Positions 59,094-64,000 of a stretch of 64,000 nucleotides of DNA are shown here, piece by piece; the stretch's first letter is position 1; every line of letters begins with the position of its first letter. The notes beneath the pieces are model-generated. The model was not told where the DNA came from. It saw only the letters and a program-made list of their open reading frames with translations, and did not search any database. The stretch is from positions 1 through 64,000 of the forward strand of contig NZ_LKKO01000039.1 of NCBI RefSeq assembly GCF_001455965.1, written 5' to 3'. Made by a program: the position numbers and the translations under genes. Source of the DNA: Methylobacterium sp. GXS13 (lineage in GTDB: Bacteria; Pseudomonadota; Alphaproteobacteria; Rhizobiales; Beijerinckiaceae).

Positions 59094-60575
59094 ATGCGTA
59101 GCGTTGTAGGCCGCCCCCGGACGATCCCCGCGCTGCCGGCCGCCCTGGCGGCTGCCGCGGTCCTGACCGCCCTGGCGGCGCCGGCCGAGGCCGGGCGTGG
59201 GCGGCATCACCACCACGCGTCCGGCGGCGGCTACAACCCGCCCTACGCCGCCATGGTGGTGGACGTGAAGAGCGGGAAGACGCTGCACGCGGTCAACGAG
59301 GACGCCCTGCGCCACCCGGCCTCGATCACCAAGGTCATGACGCTCTACATGCTGTTCGAGCAGATGGAGCGCGGCAAGTTCGCCCTCGATTCCGACCTGA
59401 CCATCTCGGCCCACGCCGCCGCCCAGGCGCCGTCGAAGCTCGGCCTGCGCCCCGGCCAGACCATTACGGTCGAGGATGCGATCAAGGCGATCGTCACCAA
59501 GTCGGCCAACGACGTGGCCTGCGCGATCGGCGAGAACATCGCCGGCTCCGAGGAGCGCTTCGCCCAGATGATGACCGCCAAGGCGCACGCCCTCGGCATG
59601 AGCCGGACGCAATACGCCAACGCCTCGGGCCTGCCGGATCCCGACCAGCTCACCACCGCCCGGGACCTGACCGTCCTGGCCCGGGCCATTCAGGACCGGT
59701 TCCCGCACTACTACCGCTACTTCCAGACCCGGTCCTTCGCGTTCCGCGGCCGGGTGATCGGCAACCACAACCACCTGCTCGGCAACGTCCAGGGCGTGGA
59801 CGGGATCAAGACCGGCTACACCCGCGATTCGGGCTTCAACCTGATGACGGCGGCGAAATCCGACGGCCGCCAGATCGTGGCGATCGTGCTCGGCGGCAAG
59901 TCGGGCGCCAGCCGCGACCGGATCATGGCCGACCTGGTCCGCTCCAGCCTGCCCCGGGCCTTCGCGGGCGCCCGCCAGGCCCCGCCGGTCACCGAGGTCG
60001 CCGACCGCGCCCGGCCGGCGGTCGTGGCCGATGCCGTCTCGCGCACCCGCACGCAGGTCGCCTCGGCCGACGACGAGGATGTCGAGACCACCGGAACCAC
60101 CGGCGAGCCCCTGGACATCATGCCCTCCCGGACGACCACGACCCCGGGCGGCACCTGGAAGCCGGGCCCTCAGGGCGCTTCACAATCTCTGCCGAAGGCG
60201 GCCCAGGCCTACGCCGGCACCAGCAGCGCGCAGGCCCCGTTCCCGGGCGCCTCGAAGACCGCGGCCCGGATGGCGTCCACGGAGCGCGACGAGCCGCCGA
60301 AGGCGGTCACCGGAACCCGCGTCGTCCCCACCGCCTGGGTGATCCAGCTCGGCGCCATGGACGACGAGGCCAAGGCCCGGTCGATGCTGTCCGAGGCCCG
60401 CGCCAAGGCGGGCGGCAGCCTGTCGAAGGCGGCCCCCTACACGGTCAAGGTCGAGCATGGCGGGACCACGCTCTACCGCGCCCGCTTCTCGGGCTTCGCG
60501 GAGCAGGATTCGGCGCAGGATGCCTGCACGGCCCTGAAGCGCAGCGGCTTCAGCTGCTTCGCGACCCGCAGCTGA
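59094..60575 (+). CDS. D-alanyl-D-alanine carboxypeptidase with SPOR domain
   Basis: A 493-aa penicillin-binding enzyme that trims pentapeptides. The signal peptide (LAAAAVLTALAAPAEA) leads to S-x-x-K (SITK, 77-80), S-x-N (SAN, 137-139) and K-T-G (239-241). A Pro/Thr/Ala-rich linker joins it to a C-terminal SPOR domain (about 425-490: WVIQLGAMDDEAKARSML ... FCRTF-type SCFATRS). SPOR domains bind denuded glycan at division sites, so it probably acts at the septum. A His-rich patch follows the signal peptide. Confidence 0.93.
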   Translation: MRSVVGRPRTIPALPAALAAAAVLTALAAPAEAGRGRHHHHASGGGYNPPYAAMVVDVKSGKTLHAVNEDALRHPASITKVMTLYMLFEQMERGKFALDSDLTISAHAAAQAPSKLGLRPGQTITVEDAIKAIVTKSANDVACAIGENIAGSEERFAQMMTAKAHALGMSRTQYANASGLPDPDQLTTARDLTVLARAIQDRFPHYYRYFQTRSFAFRGRVIGNHNHLLGNVQGVDGIKTGYTRDSGFNLMTAAKSDGRQIVAIVLGGKSGASRDRIMADLVRSSLPRAFAGARQAPPVTEVADRARPAVVADAVSRTRTQVASADDEDVETTGTTGEPLDIMPSRTTTTPGGTWKPGPQGASQSLPKAAQAYAGTSSAQAPFPGASKTAARMASTERDEPPKAVTGTRVVPTAWVIQLGAMDDEAKARSMLSEARAKAGGSLSKAAPYTVKVEHGGTTLYRARFSGFAEQDSAQDACTALKRSGFSCFATRS

Positions 60576-60685
60576 ACCACCTCAACAATCAGCGTCGCGC
60601 CCACAAGGTGCGCCGGCACGGCGTCGTCGCGGCCCAGTTTGCCCGCGGCTGCGAATCAGTAAGTATCTGACAACGCGCGTGGAGT

Positions 60686-61432
60686 TCAGCGATGTCGGTT
60701 CAAAAGCCTGTCTCGGGCCGCGTTAACCCGCGCCGCCCTCTCGGCACTTCCGCCCTGGTCGGGGTGGGTGAGCTTCATCAACGACCTGTGGGCCGTCCGG
60801 ACCTGCTCAGCGGTCGCCCCGCGCTGAAGCCCCAGGATCTGGTACGCCTCCTCCTGCGTCATCGACCCTGGATACGTCGGGCGTCCCGGCCGCGGGTCTC
60901 GATCGCGCTCAGCGTCTACACACCAGCCGGGCGCCCGGCGGTCGAGATACGGCTCTAGCAGCGCCGCCCCCTCGGGATCGGTCTGACGGCAGGCGGCAAG
61001 CAATTCCGCCACCTCCGCGACCGAGAGGGCGTCGAGCCAGGCCCCGGCGCGCCGCCCGGCGATCACCCGGCCCTCGCTGAAGCTGCCGTCCGGACGCAGG
61101 CGGATCTCGATCAGCGCCGTCCGGTGCCGGCGGCCGCGATCGACCCAGGGCTTGAGGATCGGGGTGAGGCGTGCCGTCATCGCGGCCTGCCCCTCGATCA
61201 TCCAGATGCCGCCGAGGCCGAGCAGGGCCGCCAGCACGAAGTTACCGTGCAGCAGCAGGAATCCGGCCGCCCCGAGGGCGAGGACGCCGCCGATCTTCTC
61301 CGGACGGATCGCGCCCATCATCGCGGTCACGCTCTTGCCGAAGGCGCGGCCGAGCCGGCGGCCGAGGCCGTCGCCGTTCTTCGAGAGCCACCAGAGCGTG
61401 AGGCAGGCCAGAAGGGCCGCGAACAGCACCAT
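60686..61432 (-). CDS. membrane-anchored J-domain protein
   Basis: A 248-aa protein with an N-terminal anchor and a pair of further segments (about 46-80), an intermediate domain with GSFSEGRVIAGRRAG, and a C-terminal J domain (AYQILGLQRGATAEQVRTAH ... HPDQGG), so the HPD motif is present. It should recruit Hsp70 (DnaK) to the membrane. Its ATG is three bases after the stop of the 83-aa gene. Confidence 0.85.
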   Translation of the reverse strand: MVLFAALLACLTLWWLSKNGDGLGRRLGRAFGKSVTAMMGAIRPEKIGGVLALGAAGFLLLHGNFVLAALLGLGGIWMIEGQAAMTARLTPILKPWVDRGRRHRTALIEIRLRPDGSFSEGRVIAGRRAGAWLDALSVAEVAELLAACRQTDPEGAALLEPYLDRRAPGWCVDAERDRDPRPGRPTYPGSMTQEEAYQILGLQRGATAEQVRTAHRSLMKLTHPDQGGSAERAARVNAARDRLLNRHR

Positions 61433-61435
61433 CGC

Positions 61436-61687
61436 TCAGCGCCGCGCGCCGAATTCGGCGCCGGCGCGGCCGCCGATCTGCACCGTCGTGCCGTCACCCA
61501 GATCGTAGAAGCCGCGCCGCGTCGGCGTCGGCGTCGACGGCTGCGACGCGGCGCATCCGGGGCGCGGCGGCAGGCGCACGCCCTCGGGCAGGTCATCCGG
61601 GCAGAGGCGCGAACGCACCGGCTGCTCGGCCGCGGACGCGGCGCCGACGAGCAGGCAGAAAACAATCAGGGCGGGCAAGTTTTTCAC
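61436..61687 (-). CDS. small periplasmic protein, 83 aa
   Basis: The product begins VKNLPALIVFCLLVGAASAAE (GTG start at 61687), a signal peptide, then a mature part of about 63 residues with two cysteines (RLCPDDLP and RPGCAASQ) and a C-terminal YDLGDGTTVQIGGRAG. The start overlaps the protease stop as GTGA, with GGAGAA seven bases upstream, a strong sign of translation. Too short to be scanned as a normal gene; no family is recognised. Confidence 0.7.
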   Translation of the reverse strand: MKNLPALIVFCLLVGAASAAEQPVRSRLCPDDLPEGVRLPPRPGCAASQPSTPTPTRRGFYDLGDGTTVQIGGRAGAEFGARR

Positions 61688-62814
61688 CGGCGGTTCTCCG
61701 CGACATCGGCGGTGGTGATCCGAATCTGTCGGATCCGGCCGTCGCGCTCGACCTTCAGGGTTACGGGCGCGCCGAGGCCGGCCTCCTCGATCGCCGTCGT
61801 CAGATCGGCGAGACGATGGACCGGCTGGTCGTTGGCGGCCACGATCACGTCGCCGATGTCGCCGGTCTGCGGATCGACCCCGCGCAGACCGGCCTGGGCC
61901 GCCGGGGAGCCGGGCAGGACCCGCAGCACCACGACGCCGTCGATCCCGAGCCGGGCGGCGGCGGCCTCCTGGGCGGCGATGATGCCGATGCCGGGGTTGC
62001 GCACCCGGCCGACCCGGATCAGCTCCGGGACGACGCGGTTGACCACATCGACGGGGATCGCGAAGCCGATCCCGGCGCTGGCGCCTGAGGGCGACACGAT
62101 GGCGGTATTGACCCCGATCAGCCGCCCGGCGGAATCGAGCAGCGGGCCTCCGGAATTGCCGGGGTTGATCGCCGCATCGGTCTGGATGACGCCCGACAGT
62201 TCGCGCCCGGCGCTGGTCGGCATCCGCCGGCGCACGGCGCTGATCACGCCGGTGGTCAAGGTGTGGTCGAGGCCGAACGGGTTGCCGATGGCGAAGGCCG
62301 ATTGCCCGACCTTGAGATCCGCCGAGGATCCGATCGCCAGCGGCGGCGGCATCTTGGCCACACGCCCCAGGCGCAGGACGGCGAGGTCGTAGGACGGCGC
62401 CAGCCCGACCAGGGTCGCCGAGACCACCGCGCCGTCGCTCATCCGGACCGAGACCGAGCCGCCCGTTTGCGCAGCGTTCTGCACGACGTGCGTGTTGGTC
62501 ACGATGTGGCCGGCGCCGTCCCAGACGAAGCCGGTTCCGGTCTGCGTACCGCTCTGCTCCCCGCTCTCGTCGTCCGCGTCGAACAGGTCGCGTCCGTTGG
62601 CGGCGCTCTGCGCGAAGACGTGGACCACGGACGGGCTCGCCCGCTCGAACAGCGCGATCGTGGCCGTTTCGGACTGAGCCAGATCGCCGCGGGCGGCGAC
62701 CACACGGGGCGCCTCGGCCGAGTAGAGAAGCGGCTGCACATACGGTTGGGCGACGTAGAGCGCCAACAGGACCAGAACCGCGGCGAGCACGATGCGCACG
62801 GTACGGTCCGGCAA
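61684..62814 (-). CDS. HtrA/Deg-type serine protease with PDZ domain
   Basis: A 376-aa protein anchored by one N-terminal segment (VRIVLAAVLVLLALYVAQPYV). The trypsin fold has the triad His in TNTHVVQNA, Asp in SYDLAVLRL, and Ser in GNSGGPLLD, and one PDZ domain follows (about 265-370). This one-PDZ, anchored layout is DegS-like rather than DegP-like. The start is TTG at 62814, with GGAGAC nine bases upstream. It leads the operon with the 83-aa protein and the J-protein. Confidence 0.88.
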   Translation of the reverse strand: MPDRTVRIVLAAVLVLLALYVAQPYVQPLLYSAEAPRVVAARGDLAQSETATIALFERASPSVVHVFAQSAANGRDLFDADDESGEQSGTQTGTGFVWDGAGHIVTNTHVVQNAAQTGGSVSVRMSDGAVVSATLVGLAPSYDLAVLRLGRVAKMPPPLAIGSSADLKVGQSAFAIGNPFGLDHTLTTGVISAVRRRMPTSAGRELSGVIQTDAAINPGNSGGPLLDSAGRLIGVNTAIVSPSGASAGIGFAIPVDVVNRVVPELIRVGRVRNPGIGIIAAQEAAAARLGIDGVVVLRVLPGSPAAQAGLRGVDPQTGDIGDVIVAANDQPVHRLADLTTAIEEAGLGAPVTLKVERDGRIRQIRITTADVAENRR

Positions 62815-63220
62815 GACGCTGTCTCCAATCGGGGCCCATCGGCGGGCGAGGGCCTTAAGTGCGCGTTCAGGATCAGGGCGTCAACACAGACGGAGCGCGG
62901 TCGCCGACCAGCCCCTGACGTGTCCTGGCGCACGTCGGAAACTGGCGCGCACTGGCTAACGGAATGGTCATCAATCGAGCGCCACAATTCTCGCAAGTTC
63001 AGGGCGGATCAGATGTGACCGGTTTGGGCATGGAACACGGCAACGCACCTTGTCCTACGTACTCGGACAATGTTCTGGTGCCTGGAATGCCCAAAATGAT
63101 CGCAAAGCTGCCGCAGAGATGCTTGCATTGACGCTCAGCCTTTCAGTCCCCGCAGGAGGCCGGCTCGACCGGACTGCGGGAGTCTGAACGGTCCCAAACG
63201 GTTCGGAAGGACAAGTTGAC
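62815..63220. other. intergenic region upstream of the 71-aa gene
   Basis: 406 bp with no supported gene. It contains the palindromes TTGTCC-N9-GGACAA (63050-63070) and CCCGCAG-N18-CTGCGGG (63149-63180). The latter lies 40 bases before the start and could be a leader hairpin. Confidence 0.45.
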
Positions 63221-63436
63221 ATGGAAACCGAAGCTCTCGAACGCCCGGCCGAGCTGACGATCTGGCGCACGGCCCCGGCGAGCACCCCGCTGGCCCAGCC
63301 CGAGCGGTACGGCACCCTGCGCGAGGCGATCGCCGCCGCCGCCGGTGCCCTGACCGATCCGGCCAAGCAGCCCTGGATCATCACCGAGGAGGGCGAGATC
63401 CTCTCCCCGAACTGGATCCGTACCTACCTGAACTGA
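63221..63436 (+). CDS. hypothetical protein, 71 aa
   Basis: The sequence includes LTIWRTAPASTPLAQPERYGTL, a short Ala-rich helix and WIITEEGEILSPNWIRTYL. GGAAGGAC lies nine bases upstream of the ATG. The ordered Trp and Tyr positions suggest a real folded protein; family unknown. Confidence 0.65.
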   Translation: METEALERPAELTIWRTAPASTPLAQPERYGTLREAIAAAAGALTDPAKQPWIITEEGEILSPNWIRTYLN

Positions 63437-63447
63437 CACGACGATGC

Positions 63448-63511
63448 GGCTTTGCACCTCGAAGATCGCCGCGCGAACTTTCAGAGCGCGAAAATCTTCG
63501 GGTGCAAAGCC
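63448..63511 (+). terminator. long stem-loop after the 71-aa gene
   Basis: GGCTTTGCACC(T)CGAAGAT and ATCTTCGGGTGCAAAGCC pair over 18 bp with one bulged base, and CGCGC/GCGCG pair again inside. It begins 11 bases after the stop. It may be a terminator, a small non-coding RNA, or a non-autonomous mobile inverted repeat. Confidence 0.5.
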
Positions 63512-63693
63512 CCGTCATGCCGCGGCAAGCGCGGTCCATTTACGCCAAGCGCGTCCGGCCCGGTCTGCCGTTGACAGGACATGCGCCCGGCAACATCCTC
63601 CGCGTATCGCAGCGCGCGGCGTACGATTCGAATGTCGTCCTGAGACAGGACCTTCGGCGTAAGCCGCCTCCTAAAAATCGCGAGCCGCGTCCG

Positions 63694-64000
63694 TGACCGC
63701 CGTTGCGTTCGATACGCTGCGCTTCGTTCGCACCCTCCGCGACAAAGCGACGATGTCTTCGGAGCAAGCCGAAGTGTTGGCCGACGCCGTCGCCGAGGCG
63801 ATCCAGAGCAATCTCGCGACCAAGTCGGATATCGAAGCTCTGCGGCTCGCCAACAAAGTGGACATCGAGGCCCTGCGCCTCACCAACAGGGCCGACGTCG
63901 CCGAGACGAAGGTTGAGATCCTCAAGTGGGTGCTACTGGGCGCGGTTGGGCTCCAGACGCTCGTGATCATCGGTGCGGTCATGGCCCTGACACCGGACCT
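63694..64000 (+). CDS. DUF1640-like coiled-coil membrane protein, 3' end beyond window
   Basis: About 102 residues are visible, reading on past the end. It starts with GTG (VTAVAFDTLRFVRTLRDKA), a Methylobacterium-type DUF1640 opening. A helical region follows with repeated LR-L-NK/NR-VDIEALRL units, then a membrane segment (LKWVLLGAVGLQTLVIIG). This family (CCDC90/MCUR1-like) is a small trimeric-coiled-coil anchor whose bacterial role is unknown. The frame is distinct from the arginine-rich overlapping frame at 63703. Confidence 0.7.

Noticed and set aside
63703..63966. 87-codon Arg/Ser-rich frame near the window end
   Set aside because: It overlaps the DUF1640-like frame that starts at 63694 and has the biased composition of a shadow frame.

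Overview
The window is about 70% G+C, densely coded, and reads as chromosomal DNA of an alphaproteobacterium, most likely Methylobacterium or Methylorubrum (Rhizobiales). The pointers are the ruvB / ybgC / tolQRAB neighbourhood, a DivL-like cell-cycle kinase, clpS-clpA, an egtB-egtD pair, several small secreted proteins of a type common in Methylobacteriaceae, and intergenic palindromic repeats typical of such genomes. The species assignment is inference. I see no prophage, insertion sequence, integrase or CRISPR array.

Layout. 1-3 kb: an SbcC/YhaN-like ATPase (cut by the window edge) with its SbcD/YhaO-like nuclease. 3-10 kb: an endonuclease/phosphatase-fold protein, cardiolipin synthase, an ECHDC3-type crotonase beside an isolated acyl-CoA-synthetase fragment, uracil-DNA glycosylase and ferrochelatase. 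10-19 kb: a periplasmic parvulin divergent from secA, then bioD, kup and ahcY, the last behind a CATAAA-N6-TTTATG palindrome. 19-24 kb: a large PAS kinase with Tyr at the phospho-acceptor position (DivL-like), an MFS exporter, and a lower-GC orphan nucleotidyltransferase. 24-32 kb: tolB, tolA, tolR, tolQ, ybgC, a DUF4142 protein and ruvB on the minus strand, interrupted by a plus-strand HpcH/HpaI aldolase. The pal and cpoB genes that usually follow tolB are absent.

32-45 kb: small secreted proteins, a diguanylate cyclase with a degenerate receiver, a LuxR-type regulator, topoisomerase IB, a glycosyltransferase followed by an ETF-beta-KMT-like methyltransferase, an FMN reductase, cytochrome b561, a two-domain protease-inhibitor-like protein coupled to a 2-hydroxyacid dehydrogenase, leuC, tRNA-Leu(CAG) and a lipocalin-like protein. 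45-50 kb: malate:quinone oxidoreductase with an unexpected twin-arginine leader, then a looser region of small membrane proteins and a secreted Cache-domain protein, ending at murI.

50-64 kb: egtB-egtD (ergothioneine), a membrane class III cyclase, a flavin amine oxidase, clpS-clpA, a D,D-carboxypeptidase with a SPOR domain, a compact envelope operon (HtrA-like protease, 83-aa periplasmic protein, membrane J-protein), a 71-aa conserved-looking protein followed by a long hairpin, and the start of a DUF1640 coiled-coil protein.

Much of the window serves the envelope (SecA, parvulin, Tol, HtrA/J-protein, carboxypeptidase, MurI, Cls) or signalling (DivL-like kinase, GGDEF, LuxR, cyclase). No single new multi-gene system is obvious. 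The best leads are the Tyr-kinase, the nucleotidyltransferase that sits where pal is expected, the Tat-Mqo, the protease/small protein/J-protein operon, and the nested palindrome between ruvB and the DUF4142 gene.
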